A stretch of DNA of 64,000 nt from an uncultured Coriobacteriales bacterium (GTDB taxonomy: Bacteria > Actinomycetota > Coriobacteriia > Coriobacteriales > UMGS124): the NCBI GenBank assembly GCA_934636245.1, contig CAKUAI010000006.1:1-64000 (forward strand), in the 5' to 3' direction. A program made the translations under genes and the position numbers. The stretch's first letter is position 1. Every line of letters starts with the position of its first letter. This document shows, piece by piece, positions 17,829-29,480 of this stretch. The notes beneath the pieces are model-generated. The model was not told the origin of the DNA, made no database searches, and saw only the letters and a list, made by a program, of their open reading frames with translations.

Positions 17829-18791
17829 GTGGTGAACCAGGTGCTAAAAACAATTCTGAAGCGCGTTCTGCAGGCGATACCGACCCTGCTGATTGTCGTG
17901 ACGTTCACGTTCATCCTCACGCGCATGATTCCCGGCAACCCTGCCCAGACCATTCTTGGTCCGCAGGCAACGGCTGAGAGCATCGCGGCGATGGAGACGA
18001 AGCTCGGCCTCGACCAGCCCAAATGGGTCCAGTACATCGACTATGTCCTGTCGGTGCTTCAGGGCGACTTCGGCACGTCGTACTCCTACGACCAGCCCGT
18101 CACCGAGCTGATTGCCCAGCGCATCCCCGCTACCCTGCAGATCACCATCATCGGCCTTCTCATCGCCATCATCATCGGTGTGTGCATCGGCATCTTCTCC
18201 GCGCTCAAGCAGTACTCCGCAGGCGACTACATCTTCATGGTGCTGGCCCTCGTGGGCGTCTCGATGCCCATCTTCTGGCTCGGCCTCATGATGGTCAAAT
18301 ACCTCGCAGTCGACCTGGGGTGGTTCCCCGTCTCGGGACGCGGTGACGGATCGTTTGGCGACCTGGTCTACCACATGGTGCTGCCGTGCCTGTGCTTGGC
18401 CACCATCCCCACGGCGACCTTCGCCCGCATCACCCGCTCGAGCATGCTCGAGTCCATCCATGCCGACTCCATCAAGGCCCTGCGCGCCCGCGGCATCAAA
18501 GAGAAGGCCATCGTTTGGAAGCACGCTCTGAAGAACGCCCTGCCGCCCATCGTGACGGTGCTTGGCCTTCAGATTGCCGGTTGCTTCACCGGCGCCATCC
18601 TGACCGAGAGCATCTTCTCCTGGCCCGGCATGGGCACGCTCATCGTGAAGGCAATCACCAATCGTGACTACATGCTCATCCAAGGTGCGGTTCTGTTCTT
18701 TGCCATCGTGTTTATCGTCGTCAACCTCGTCGTCGACCTCGTGTACATGATCATCAACCCGCGCGTGAGCTACGAGGGAGGTTCTAAATAG
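17829..18791 (+). CDS. Oligopeptide ABC transporter permease, OppB/DppB type
   Basis: About 320 residues. The start is uncertain: GTG 17829, 17832 and 17841 are all in frame, and only a weak GGTGG precedes 17841. Six membrane spans are expected. Visible: an N-terminal span (RVLQAIPTLLIVVTFTFIL) followed by RMIPGNPAQ, typical of OppB, and the EAA loop ALRARGIKEKAIVWKHALKNA for ATPase docking. It pairs with the next gene as the heterodimeric inner-membrane channel. Confidence 0.93.
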   Translation: MVNQVLKTILKRVLQAIPTLLIVVTFTFILTRMIPGNPAQTILGPQATAESIAAMETKLGLDQPKWVQYIDYVLSVLQGDFGTSYSYDQPVTELIAQRIPATLQITIIGLLIAIIIGVCIGIFSALKQYSAGDYIFMVLALVGVSMPIFWLGLMMVKYLAVDLGWFPVSGRGDGSFGDLVYHMVLPCLCLATIPTATFARITRSSMLESIHADSIKALRARGIKEKAIVWKHALKNALPPIVTVLGLQIAGCFTGAILTESIFSWPGMGTLIVKAITNRDYMLIQGAVLFFAIVFIVVNLVVDLVYMIINPRVSYEGGSK

Positions 18792-18793
18792 CC

Positions 18794-19735
18794 ATGGCAA
18801 ACAACACTGCTACCGCACAGGCCAAGGGTTTTGCGCCTGAGTACGACGAGGAGCTGCTGAAGCGCGAGCGCAAGGCCAACAGCGCCTGGAGCAAGCTTCG
18901 CCGCAACAAGACCGCCATGGTCGGCCTCATCATCGTCGTCGTCATGATTCTTCTTGCCGTGTGCGCACCTCTCTACACGCAGATCACCGGCTTCCAGTTC
19001 AACAAGATCGACCCCATCCACGGCTACCTTGAGCCCGGCACGGTCGTGAACGAGGGCGAGATGGCCCACATTCTCGGCACCGACAAGCTGGGCCGCGACC
19101 TTCTGTGCCGCCTGCTCTACGGAGCCCAGACCTCGCTCATCGTCGCCTTCGGCGGCACCATCGTCGCCGGCCTCATCGGCGCCCTGCTCGGCCTCATCGC
19201 CGGCTTCTTCGGCGGCTGGGTCGACTCGCTCATCATGCGCATTATGGACGGCATGCTGTCCTTCCCCTTCATCCTTCTCGCCATCATCCTCATGACGGTG
19301 CTGGGATCGGGACTGTTCAACGTCATCTTGGCAATCGGTATCGGCAGCGTGCCCAACTTCGCACGCGTCCTGCGCGGTGAGGTCATCATCGTGAAGAACG
19401 CCGAGTACTGCAACGCCGCCCGCGTGCTGGGCGTTTCCAACGCTCGTATGCTCTTCACCCACATCCTGCCCAACGCCATCTCGCCGCTCATCGTGTACGC
19501 CACGCTGGGCATCGCCGGCGCCATCATCTCCGAGGCGGCCCTTTCGTTCCTGGGCCTGGGCATCACCGAGCCCACTCCCTCCTGGGGCCAGATCCTCTAC
19601 AGCGGCAAGGACGTCATGGGCAACCATCCCATCATCTCTACGGTATCGGGCATCTTCATCCTCGTCACCGTGCTCGGCTTCAACCTGCTGGGCGACGGTA
19701 TCCGCGATGTTATGGATCCCAAGATGAAGAAGTAG
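18794..19735 (+). CDS. Oligopeptide ABC transporter permease, OppC/DppC type
   Basis: 313 residues from ATG 18794, two bases after the oppB stop. N-terminal soluble tail with WSKLRRNKTAMVGLI (OppC_N domain); HILGTDKLGRDLLCRLLYGAQTSL, the OppC signature; an EAA loop near NAARVLGVSNARMLFTHILPN; and C-terminal GDGIRDVMDPKMKK. Second channel subunit of the transporter fed by 16097-17710. Confidence 0.95.
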   Translation: MANNTATAQAKGFAPEYDEELLKRERKANSAWSKLRRNKTAMVGLIIVVVMILLAVCAPLYTQITGFQFNKIDPIHGYLEPGTVVNEGEMAHILGTDKLGRDLLCRLLYGAQTSLIVAFGGTIVAGLIGALLGLIAGFFGGWVDSLIMRIMDGMLSFPFILLAIILMTVLGSGLFNVILAIGIGSVPNFARVLRGEVIIVKNAEYCNAARVLGVSNARMLFTHILPNAISPLIVYATLGIAGAIISEAALSFLGLGITEPTPSWGQILYSGKDVMGNHPIISTVSGIFILVTVLGFNLLGDGIRDVMDPKMKK

Positions 19736-19798
19736 GCCTGTCCCTTTTGGGACATGGCACGAACGACCCGACACGGCCGAGATCGAGGAGAACGACCA

Positions 19799-21825
<2,027 letters not shown>

Positions 21826-21926
21826 GACCGCACGCACGCGCTTCAAACAACCAGTAAAATTGCGGGTCGCATCCTCGCCACGAGTTGCGGCCCGCACCGC
21901 GTTTGAAATCCTCAAAGGAGACGAAC

Positions 21927-23183
21927 ATGGGCATCACGAAGCAGCAACTCCATCAGATGGTCCTGGACAACAAGGCCGAGCTCCTCGACCTGTGCTCCAA
22001 GCTCATCCAGATCAAGAACCAGAGCCCCATCGACGACCAGCTTCCCGCCATGAAGTTCGTGGCCGACTGGCTCGCCGCCAAGGGCATCGGCTCTGAGATG
22101 CTCGAGCCCAACCCCGAGTATCCGGTCCTTCTCGCCAAGATGGGCAACGAGGATGGCTTCCGCGTCGTCCTGAACGGCCATGTGGACGTCGTGCCCGTGG
22201 GCGACCCCAGCGGCTGGGACTTCGACCCGTTCTGCGGCACCGTGACCGACACCAAGATCCTCGGTCGCGGCACCTCCGACATGAAGTGCGGCCTTGCCAC
22301 CCTCATGTTCACCATGGGCCTTCTGAGCACCTCCGGCGCTGAGCTGGGCGGCGACATCAGGCTCCATGTCGTGTGCGACGAGGAGATCGCCGGCGGCGGC
22401 ACCACGTGGCTCTGCGACAACGGTTATGCCGACGGCGCCGACGCCGTCATCATCGGCGAGCCCACCGGCCATGACACCATCGAGATCGGCCAGAAGGGCA
22501 TCCTGCGCCTGACCCTCGTTGCCACCGGCGTCCCCGGCCACGGCAGCACGGGCAACTACAAGGGCGAGAACGCCATCGAGAAGCTTGCCCAGGTCCTCCC
22601 CTACGTCCAGCGCCTCACGCAGGTCGCCGGCCACTACAAGCCCGAGCAGGCCACGGCCCTTGCCAACTCCAAGACCATCGCCGAGCGCTGCCTCCATGCT
22701 CCGGGCGTGGGCAACGTCATCGACCACGTGTCCACCAACATCGGCGTGATCGAGGGCGGCACCCGCGCCAACATCGTGCCCGACCGCGCCACGGCCCTCA
22801 TCGACTGCCGCCTGCCTTGCGGCGTCGACCACGATGAGATCGTCGCCACCGTCAACGCCCTCATCGCCGAGTCCGGTGCCAAGGACGTGACCGCCGAGTT
22901 CAACTGGATCTCCGAGGGCAACTACACCGACGACACCTGCCTGCTCGTCACCAGCTACAAGAAGAACATCGAGGGCGTCTGGAACGAGGAGTGCCTGCCA
23001 GCCTACCAGTGGGCCTCTTCCGACGCCCAGCACTACCGCGACCTGGGCTGCCCCACCATCCAGTTCGGTCCCGCCAACAACGACGGTATCCACGGCTACA
23101 ACGAGGACGTCGACATCGAGGACGTCGTGCACGCCGCCGAGATCCACATGCTGTCGCTGTGCGACATGCTTGGCATCGAGTAG
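21927..23183 (+). CDS. M20-family metallopeptidase (ArgE/DapE/ACY1-like)
   Basis: 418 residues from ATG 21927, after AAAGGAG. Two-domain zinc peptidase or deacylase. Metal and catalytic motifs in order: LNGHVDVVPVG (His, Asp), GTSDMKCG (bridging Asp), VCDEEIAGGG (catalytic Glu and ligand Glu), IIGEPTG, and the C-terminal GIHGYNEDVDIED His. It probably belongs to the upstream Opp operon and would cleave an imported peptide or N-acyl amino acid. A strong terminator ends the unit. Confidence 0.92.
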   Translation: MGITKQQLHQMVLDNKAELLDLCSKLIQIKNQSPIDDQLPAMKFVADWLAAKGIGSEMLEPNPEYPVLLAKMGNEDGFRVVLNGHVDVVPVGDPSGWDFDPFCGTVTDTKILGRGTSDMKCGLATLMFTMGLLSTSGAELGGDIRLHVVCDEEIAGGGTTWLCDNGYADGADAVIIGEPTGHDTIEIGQKGILRLTLVATGVPGHGSTGNYKGENAIEKLAQVLPYVQRLTQVAGHYKPEQATALANSKTIAERCLHAPGVGNVIDHVSTNIGVIEGGTRANIVPDRATALIDCRLPCGVDHDEIVATVNALIAESGAKDVTAEFNWISEGNYTDDTCLLVTSYKKNIEGVWNEECLPAYQWASSDAQHYRDLGCPTIQFGPANNDGIHGYNEDVDIEDVVHAAEIHMLSLCDMLGIE

Positions 23184-23231
23184 GGTCCACTCCCCTCTCT
23201 CTAGCCGTTCCACCTGCACCACCGTTATAGT

Positions 23232-23280
23232 AAGGCACCCCGGAGGCGCAAGCTTGAAAGCGTCTCCGGGGTGCCTTTTT
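23232..23280. terminator. Terminator between M20 peptidase and convergent C39-like gene
   Basis: 18-base arms with one mismatch (from AAGGCACCCC, ending GGGGTGCCTT) around an 11-base loop, then TTTTT. The A/T-rich flanks on both sides suit either direction. Confidence 0.88.
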
Positions 23281-23329
23281 GATGCCGTGCTATATGCGGA
23301 AACACCGCAGGCGAGCTCAGCCAGTCTTC

Positions 23330-24031
23330 CTACTTCAGGCCGAACAGGTAGAACTGGTTGCCTGCATCCTCAAGGCCAGAGAACTCAAGCCAGCGCCTGA
23401 ACTCGCTGCCCTCGGGATAATCGACGGTCCTGCGGCTCTTGCAGTCCTCGTGCAGGGTGTCGAGGGAGATATGCAAGATGTGGCCGTTCTCGACAACCTT
23501 GCCCTTGCGGCCCTCCTCGGTGTACTTGCCGGGAACCTGCGAGGGATCGAGCACGATAGCGGTGTCGCCGTCCTCATCGATGCCCACAACAGCGACAAAG
23601 TGACCGCCGTGCGAAAGCAGGCCCACCCAGCCGTCCTCAGGACGGTCGCCGCCGACGTTCGCGATGCCCATGTAGCCAGCCAGAAGCAGCGAGCGCACAA
23701 GTTCCTTGTCCATGGTCACGACCAGGTCGAGGTCGAAGCGCTCGGCCAGGTAGGGGGCGTACTTGCCCATGTCGGTACCCGGGCTGTGGTTGGCGCCCAC
23801 CGACATCGAGAGCTCCAGGGCGTCAGCCAGCGAGAAGTCCTCACCGGTGAGGTTGGTGATGGCCATGCTGGCCGAGCACACGCCGCAGCCGGCATCGCTA
23901 ACCGAAGTCGTGGGGTTGTACAGCTCAGGGCAACCCGTGTTGGTGGGGTACAGCACGTGCGGGTAGTTCTTCTGGTTCACGTAGTACATTGGTTCAATCC
24001 CTTCTTCCGTCAACATATCGCTTGCCATCAT
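23330..24031 (-). CDS. C39-like papain-fold cysteine peptidase
   Basis: 233 residues. Catalytic set of a C39/papain-like protease or amidase: Cys in DAGCGVCSASMAI (about residue 48), His in SHGGHFVAVVG (about 143), and Asp in IVLDPSQ. No signal peptide or transporter fusion is visible, so it is probably cytoplasmic. Its start overlaps the stop of the nitrilase gene (ATGA), giving a two-gene operon of hydrolases next to a peptide transporter. Substrate unknown; cleavage of peptides or cyclic amides is an inference from context. Confidence 0.82.
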   Translation of the reverse strand: MMASDMLTEEGIEPMYYVNQKNYPHVLYPTNTGCPELYNPTTSVSDAGCGVCSASMAITNLTGEDFSLADALELSMSVGANHSPGTDMGKYAPYLAERFDLDLVVTMDKELVRSLLLAGYMGIANVGGDRPEDGWVGLLSHGGHFVAVVGIDEDGDTAIVLDPSQVPGKYTEEGRKGKVVENGHILHISLDTLHEDCKSRRTVDYPEGSEFRRWLEFSGLEDAGNQFYLFGLK

Positions 24032-24837
24032 GCGTAAAACCTCTCATACAGGTCAGGGCGGACCCACTCAAGCCACTTCATGGCCTTATGGCGCTTGTCC
24101 ACCTCATCCTTGAACAGAGTGCAGACAAAGTACGTGTCGGGCTTCTCAACAAGGTTGGCAATGATGAAGCCGTCGGGGTCGCAGCACATGGAACGGCCCA
24201 CCTTCACCGGGCCGCGAGCCGTGGGGCCCGTGCGGTCGCACGACACGCAGTACACGCCATTCTCCGACGAGCGAGCGCGGTTGCAGATCTCCCACAGGTC
24301 GTCGTCGGGGTATGCCCAGCTGCTGGAAACGGCCAAGACGTCGCAACCGTGCAGGGCATAGCCGCGTGCAAGCTCGGGGAAGCCGAAGTCGGCGCAAATC
24401 ATGATGCCGACCTTCATGCCGTTGAGCTCGAACATCCCAAGCTCGTGGCCGGCCTCGATCGTGTCGCGTTCCTCGTTGTAGAGGTGAATCTTGCAGTAGT
24501 CGGCAAGAATCGAGCCGTCGGGGGCGAACACAGTCGCCATGTTGTACAGCTTGCCGTCGGGACGGCGTTCAAGACGGCCGGCAAGGATGTTGATCCCCGT
24601 CTGCGCCGCCAGTCCTTTCCAAAACTCAAGGGCGCGCGCGGTCATAGCCTCGTCAACCTGCTCGAGCGGCACGCCGCCTTCCAGGCATCCCTCATGGAAC
24701 AGCATGAGGTCGACGCCCTTCTCGTTTTCTGCCACTCGCAGCGCCATGGCGCGAGCGTTGCTCATGTTCGCATCGAAGGCGTTGTCCTCAACGCTCACCT
24801 GGACAGATGCGACTTTGATGCTGGGACCTTGCGACAT
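24028..24837 (-). CDS. Carbon-nitrogen hydrolase (nitrilase superfamily)
   Basis: 269 residues from ATG 24837, seven bases after GGAGGG; the upstream in-frame TTG 24852 sits on the ribosome site itself. Catalytic triad visible: Glu in LMLFHEGCLEGG, Lys in DYCKIHLYNEE, Cys in IMICADFGFPE. The family hydrolyses omega-amides, carbamoyl groups or nitriles in the cytoplasm. Paired with the C39-like peptidase by a four-base overlap, so both likely act on the same compound class. Confidence 0.9.
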   Translation of the reverse strand: MSQGPSIKVASVQVSVEDNAFDANMSNARAMALRVAENEKGVDLMLFHEGCLEGGVPLEQVDEAMTARALEFWKGLAAQTGINILAGRLERRPDGKLYNMATVFAPDGSILADYCKIHLYNEERDTIEAGHELGMFELNGMKVGIMICADFGFPELARGYALHGCDVLAVSSSWAYPDDDLWEICNRARSSENGVYCVSCDRTGPTARGPVKVGRSMCCDPDGFIIANLVEKPDTYFVCTLFKDEVDKRHKAMKWLEWVRPDLYERFYA

Positions 24838-24987
24838 GGACAATCCCTCCAATCAACCTCACGGCCAGACAGCCACTTAAGCGCCCCGCGCCTCCCATGC
24901 GACAATGCGACAGGATGCACGGGGCGCCTTGCGACGTACCAGGCTCGTCAGCGCAGGCAACAAGCCCAACAAAACACAGGCTTTCCC

Positions 24988-26349
24988 CTACTTCACGCCC
25001 TTGTCGTCAAGATCGCCGCACATGGCGCGGTAGGCGACATCGGTGGAGTCGATGGCGGCGTCGCGCTCGAGAGAACGGGCGTAGGCGCGCTCCTTCATCA
25101 GCTCGCGATAGGCGGCTGCGGCGGCATCGTCGCGAGCGATCTTCTCGGCGCGGCGACGGGCGGCCTGGGCCCGCTCCTCCTCGCGAATCGCAGGGGCGGC
25201 GGCGCGCTCCTCGGCACGGATGGCGCGAATCTGCCTACGCTGGGCATCCTGGGCCTCCATGTAGGCCTCCTGCATGTCGGCTTGAGCCACCTGATAAGAC
25301 GTGAGCAGCTCGCGCTCACGGGTCTTCGCAGCCTCGACCTTGACGTTGCGCTCCTCGCGCATCGCCTCGCGGGCCTCGCGGGCCTGAGCCTTCTCGTCCT
25401 TGCGGCGGGCCTTCTCGGCGGCACGGGCAAGGCGGTACTCCACGTCGGCGGCGTCCTTGAGCCTGCGCCACTCCTCGCGAAGCATGGCCTCCTCGCTCAC
25501 GCGGGCCTTGCCGGCTTCCGAACGAGCCTGCACGCGGGCGTCCTCTTCCTCCAGGCGAACCCTGCGGGTATCCGCGCAGAGGTTGTCGCGCACGGCACGC
25601 AGCTCGGCCTCGCGGTCTGCAAAAACCTTGAGTTGGTCGTCCGTCACACCGGCGCGCTTGGCGTCGCGAAGCTCCGCCAAAGCGATAGCGTGCTTCTTCG
25701 TGGCCTCTTCAATCGCCTCGGCGCGGGCGTCGTTGATCTTGGCACGCGCCTTGAGCTGCTCGTCAGACTCCTTGATGCGGCCGACCGTGCCCCTCGTGCG
25801 GGAACGGCGCAGCTCGCGCAGGGCCTTCTTGTACTCGCGGCGCGCCAGGACGGCGCGCTCGTTGGCCTCGACCCAAGCGGTGCGACCCTCGGCGCGGGTA
25901 AAGCCCTGCTCGACGGCAATCTCCCACGAACCGCGCTTGTAGGCGTCCTCGGCGTCGTTGCGCTCCTGGCGCACCTGCGCCAGGGCATGCTGGTGAGCGG
26001 GGCCCTCCTCCTTGCGGAAGGCGCGCTGCTCGGCGCGGGTCTCGCGGCGCAGCGTTGCGGCGTCCAGGCGGGCCTCGACCCACTCGGTGCGACCCTCGGC
26101 GCGGGCAAGCTCACGGTCGACGTTCATCTGCCATGCCTCGGCACGCGCGGCATCGTCGGCAGCCAGACGCTCCTCGCGCAGGCGCTTCACAACCTGCGCG
26201 TCGGCGGCGTCCTCCTGCGCGTACTGCTCGCGCTTGCGGTTCTTGAGCTCGCGCAAAGCGGCACGCTGCAAAGCCTTCGACACAGAGGGCTTGGGCGTCA
26301 CGACCTGCGCGGCAGGCGTGACCTCTTCAATCTTCGTAGACTCCTTCAT
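24988..26349 (-). CDS. Highly charged alpha-helical coiled-coil protein, function unknown
   Basis: 453 residues from ATG 26349, after GGGGAG; TTG 26367 is a weaker alternative. Nearly all Arg, Glu, Ala, Lys and Asp, predicted as continuous helix. A motif repeats in the first half: ARAEGRTEWVEA (about 88) and TRAEGRTAWVEA (about 153), each followed by 20-25 helical residues, so the protein grew by internal duplication. It has one cysteine near the middle and one near the C-terminus, and no signal peptide or membrane span. I do not recognise a family; a structural or scaffold role would be a guess. Confidence 0.75.
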   Translation of the reverse strand: MKESTKIEEVTPAAQVVTPKPSVSKALQRAALRELKNRKREQYAQEDAADAQVVKRLREERLAADDAARAEAWQMNVDRELARAEGRTEWVEARLDAATLRRETRAEQRAFRKEEGPAHQHALAQVRQERNDAEDAYKRGSWEIAVEQGFTRAEGRTAWVEANERAVLARREYKKALRELRRSRTRGTVGRIKESDEQLKARAKINDARAEAIEEATKKHAIALAELRDAKRAGVTDDQLKVFADREAELRAVRDNLCADTRRVRLEEEDARVQARSEAGKARVSEEAMLREEWRRLKDAADVEYRLARAAEKARRKDEKAQAREAREAMREERNVKVEAAKTRERELLTSYQVAQADMQEAYMEAQDAQRRQIRAIRAEERAAAPAIREEERAQAARRRAEKIARDDAAAAAYRELMKERAYARSLERDAAIDSTDVAYRAMCGDLDDKGVK

Positions 26350-26406
26350 GGCGAATCTCCCCATCAAGTCGGAAACGCATGTGGGTACGAGACGTGCCTT
26401 TTGGAG

Positions 26407-27273
26407 CTAGAGCAGCTCCTTGGGGCACGTGGTGATAACGACGGCATTCTCGCCGGTGTAGGTGCCGATGACCGGGCCCATCCAGCTGGGCTCGGGATTG
26501 TAGGCGACGCCCGCGGCATCAAAAGCAGCCTTGAACGCGTCGACGCGATCGAGGGCGTTGGAGTGGCTGAAGCGCACCTCGCACGGGCCCTGCTTCTCCT
26601 CGATGGACTTCACGTAGGCAGCGCAGTCCTTGAGCAGACCCTTCACGCCGCGCGACTTCGTGACCGTCTCGATGACGCCGTCGGGCTTATCGAGGGCAAG
26701 AATCGGCTTGAGGTTGAGCAGGCCCGCGGCCACGCCTGCGGCCTTGCCGATGCGGCCGCCCTTCACGAGGTTGTCGAGCTGGTTGAGGGCCACGACGGTC
26801 TGAATCTCCTGGGCCATGCGGCGCATGTGTGCGGCGGCCTCCTCGAGGGTAGCGCCCTCGTCGCGCATGCGGATGGCCTTCTCGCACATGAGCGAGTTGC
26901 CCTCCTGCACGGCAAGGGAGTCGATGACCTCGACTTTGATGCCGTCCTGGGCGCAGATGTCGGCCGCCATGCAGGCCGAGTGGTGCGTGTCGGACACACC
27001 GGAGCTCAGCGTGATGCAGATGACGCCCTCGCAGCCCTCGGCCGCGGCGCGGAACGCCTGCTCGAACTTGCCCGGCGCCGGGCACGACGTCTTGGGCAGG
27101 CCCTGGGGCAGGTACTCGGCCATGCGACGGAAGAACTCCTCAGGCAGCATGGTCTCGCCGTCGATGTACTCCTCCTCGCCGAAGCGCACGGTGAGGGGCA
27201 CAACGGAGACGCCCTGCTCCTTCAGGCGCGGGGTAGGCGTGGCGCTCGTGGAATCAAGAACGATTGCGAACAA
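26407..27273 (-). CDS. DegV family fatty-acid-binding protein
   Basis: 288 residues from TTG 27273, which has GAGGAG six bases upstream; ATG 27300 (nine codons longer) has no ribosome site. DegV/FakB fold: start FAIVLDSTSATP; VVPLTVRFGEEEYIDGE; KTSCPAPGKFEQAF, where FakB proteins have TSQPS; SSGVSDTHHSA; and the KGGRIGKAAGVAAGLLNLKPIL lipid pocket. The family hands fatty acids to a FakA kinase; no fakA is in the window. The Cys in place of Gln in the TSQPS motif is unusual. Confidence 0.9.
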   Translation of the reverse strand: MFAIVLDSTSATPTPRLKEQGVSVVPLTVRFGEEEYIDGETMLPEEFFRRMAEYLPQGLPKTSCPAPGKFEQAFRAAAEGCEGVICITLSSGVSDTHHSACMAADICAQDGIKVEVIDSLAVQEGNSLMCEKAIRMRDEGATLEEAAAHMRRMAQEIQTVVALNQLDNLVKGGRIGKAAGVAAGLLNLKPILALDKPDGVIETVTKSRGVKGLLKDCAAYVKSIEEKQGPCEVRFSHSNALDRVDAFKAAFDAAGVAYNPEPSWMGPVIGTYTGENAVVITTCPKELL

Positions 27274-27407
27274 AGTAAGCTCCTCACTGAAGAGAGACAT
27301 TTTGCCGACAAGTATAACCCAAGTGCACGCCGGCTCATCGCGAGGCGGGCACGCGTGCCGCAAGCGGCTCGAATGGAATCGGGCGGCGACACCGTACGGC
27401 CCGCGCC

Positions 27408-29339
27408 CTACTCCCTGCCCGTGATGCAGTCCAGGAAGCGCTGGCCGAAGCGGGCGGCCTTGGCCTGGCCCACGCCCTGCACCTCGAGCAGCTCGTCGAG
27501 GTCGGCTGGGCGTTTGCGCGTCATGTCGGTAAGCGTTGCGTTGTTGCACACGATATAGGCCGGCACGCCTTCCTCGCGGGCAATGTTCGCGCGCAGTGCA
27601 CGCAAGCGCTCGAACAGCTCCTCGTCGATGTCGTCCGCCACAGCAGCGCCGCCGCGCCCGAACGTCGCGCCCTTGGAGCCCGTGACCTCCCGGTCGGGGG
27701 CGGCGTTGGCACGCATGCGCTTGGGCACCTTGAGCAGGTAGGGGGTCTTGTCGCGCAAGAGCCACTGCCGGCCCGCTTCGGTAACGTAGACCGTGGGATA
27801 CTGCCCCGGCGTGACTGCAAGCAGGCCCGCCTCCTCAAGGGAGTCGAGCACGAAACGCACGCGCTGGGTACTCACGTCGGACATGATGCCCCAGGTAGAG
27901 AGACCGTCATAACCCGCCTCCATGATGCGCTGGGCATGCGATCCGCGCAGCACGTCGACGACGGTAGATTTGCCGGCCGTGCGGCCCAGCCCTGCGATGC
28001 GCAGCACGCAGCTCACGACCTTCTGCGCTTCCACGGTGGCGTCCTGCTCCTCCACGTCGGTCGAACAGTTGGAGCAATGCTCGCAGCGGAAGGGCGTGTC
28101 GGTCTGGCCGAAGTAGCGCAGCAGGTACGAGCGCAAACAGTCGGTCGTGGTGCAGTAGAGCGTCATCTTCTTGAGGCGTTCGCAGTCCCGCGCATACAGC
28201 AGGTCGGCCGTCTCGGGGTCGCAGCCGCCCGACTCAAGCTCGTCTCGGCTACGGTCGATGAGGAACTGACAGGTCTGCACGTCTTTCTTGTTGTAGATGA
28301 GGATGCAGTCGGCAGCCGAGCCGTCACGCCCCGCGCGGCCCGCCTCCTGATAGTAGCCTTCGAGGTCAGACGGCATGTTGTAATGGATGACAAAGCCGAC
28401 GTTGGACTTGTCGATGCCCATGCCGAAGGCGTTGGTGGCCACCATCACGTTTGCCCGGTCGTAGAGGAACTCCTCCTGATTGGCATGGCGCTCCTCCGAA
28501 GAGAGTCCCGCGTGGTAGCGCGTGGAGGCAAAGCCCTCCTGCCAGAGCAGCTCGCAGACGTGCTCCACGGCCTTGCGGGTGGAGCAGTACACGATGCCCG
28601 TCTGACCCGATTGGCCCGCCTGCCCTGCGGCATCGCGCTTTGCGGCGCGCGCCGCGACGAGGCGCAAAAGGGTGCGGTCCTTGTCGCGCGGCTCGGGGCG
28701 CTCGACGCCGAAGTAGAGGTTCGGCCTGTCGAATCCGCCCACAAGCACAAAGGGGTCGCGCAGCTCGAGGGCGTCCACGATGTCGCAGCGCACCTCCTCG
28801 GTGGCAGTCGCCGTGAGGGCGGCCACCGCGGGACGGACAGGCAGGCTCTCCACAAACCCGGCGATGGCGCGGTAGTCGGGCCGGAAGTCCTGCCCCCACT
28901 GCGACACGCAGTGCGCCTCATCTACGGCCACGAGCGAAATGCGCGCGACCTGGGCCAGCTCGGCCATGCGCGGCGTGGAGAGGCGCTCGGGCGCCACATA
29001 AAGCAGCTTCACGTCGCCCGACAGGGCACGCGAAAACGCGCGGGCCTGCTCGTCGACACTTTGGGTGCTGTTGACGCACGCGGCGGGAATCCCGGCTTGC
29101 TCCAAGCCCGCCACCTGGTCTTTCATAAGCGAGATGAGCGGGGACACCACAAGCGTGAGCCCCGGCAGCAATAGCGCGGGTATCTGGTAGACCACCGACT
29201 TGCCGGCGCCGGTGGGCATGACGCCGAGCACGTCACGGCCAGCAAGCACCTGCTCCACCAGGTCGCGCTGGTTGGGGCGGAAGTCGTCGTATCCGAACCG
29301 CTCCTTGAGGGCGGCGCGGGCATCTTGCATGGTGGGCAT
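27408..29339 (-). CDS. recQ: ATP-dependent DNA helicase RecQ
   Basis: 643 residues. 3'-5' helicase in recombination and fork repair. Motif I MPTGAGKS (about 44), motif II VDEAHCVSQWG (about 138), motif III ALTATATEE, motif VI QEAGRAGRDG. A zinc-binding region (CERLKK...CTTTDC...CEHCSNC), a winged-helix RQC part, and a C-terminal HRDC domain (about 570-640) complete the usual layout. Monocistronic, and divergent from the thioesterase gene. Confidence 0.96.
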   Translation of the reverse strand: MPTMQDARAALKERFGYDDFRPNQRDLVEQVLAGRDVLGVMPTGAGKSVVYQIPALLLPGLTLVVSPLISLMKDQVAGLEQAGIPAACVNSTQSVDEQARAFSRALSGDVKLLYVAPERLSTPRMAELAQVARISLVAVDEAHCVSQWGQDFRPDYRAIAGFVESLPVRPAVAALTATATEEVRCDIVDALELRDPFVLVGGFDRPNLYFGVERPEPRDKDRTLLRLVAARAAKRDAAGQAGQSGQTGIVYCSTRKAVEHVCELLWQEGFASTRYHAGLSSEERHANQEEFLYDRANVMVATNAFGMGIDKSNVGFVIHYNMPSDLEGYYQEAGRAGRDGSAADCILIYNKKDVQTCQFLIDRSRDELESGGCDPETADLLYARDCERLKKMTLYCTTTDCLRSYLLRYFGQTDTPFRCEHCSNCSTDVEEQDATVEAQKVVSCVLRIAGLGRTAGKSTVVDVLRGSHAQRIMEAGYDGLSTWGIMSDVSTQRVRFVLDSLEEAGLLAVTPGQYPTVYVTEAGRQWLLRDKTPYLLKVPKRMRANAAPDREVTGSKGATFGRGGAAVADDIDEELFERLRALRANIAREEGVPAYIVCNNATLTDMTRKRPADLDELLEVQGVGQAKAARFGQRFLDCITGRE

Positions 29340-29480
29340 CTAGGCTCCTTGAGACATTTTGCTGTATGGGGACGATTGTATGCCCGACACGGATAAAATG
29401 GATCCCACAAGACGCATCCCGCGCGACACGCGCCCCGCTGGATGCCGCACGCCATCAAGAGACAGGCAGGTACCGGCTTT

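Noticed and set aside
23989..27558. Plus-strand open frame of about 1190 codons opposite nitrilase, coiled-coil and DegV genes
   Set aside because: Spans three well-supported genes and their gaps on the other strand; a composition effect.
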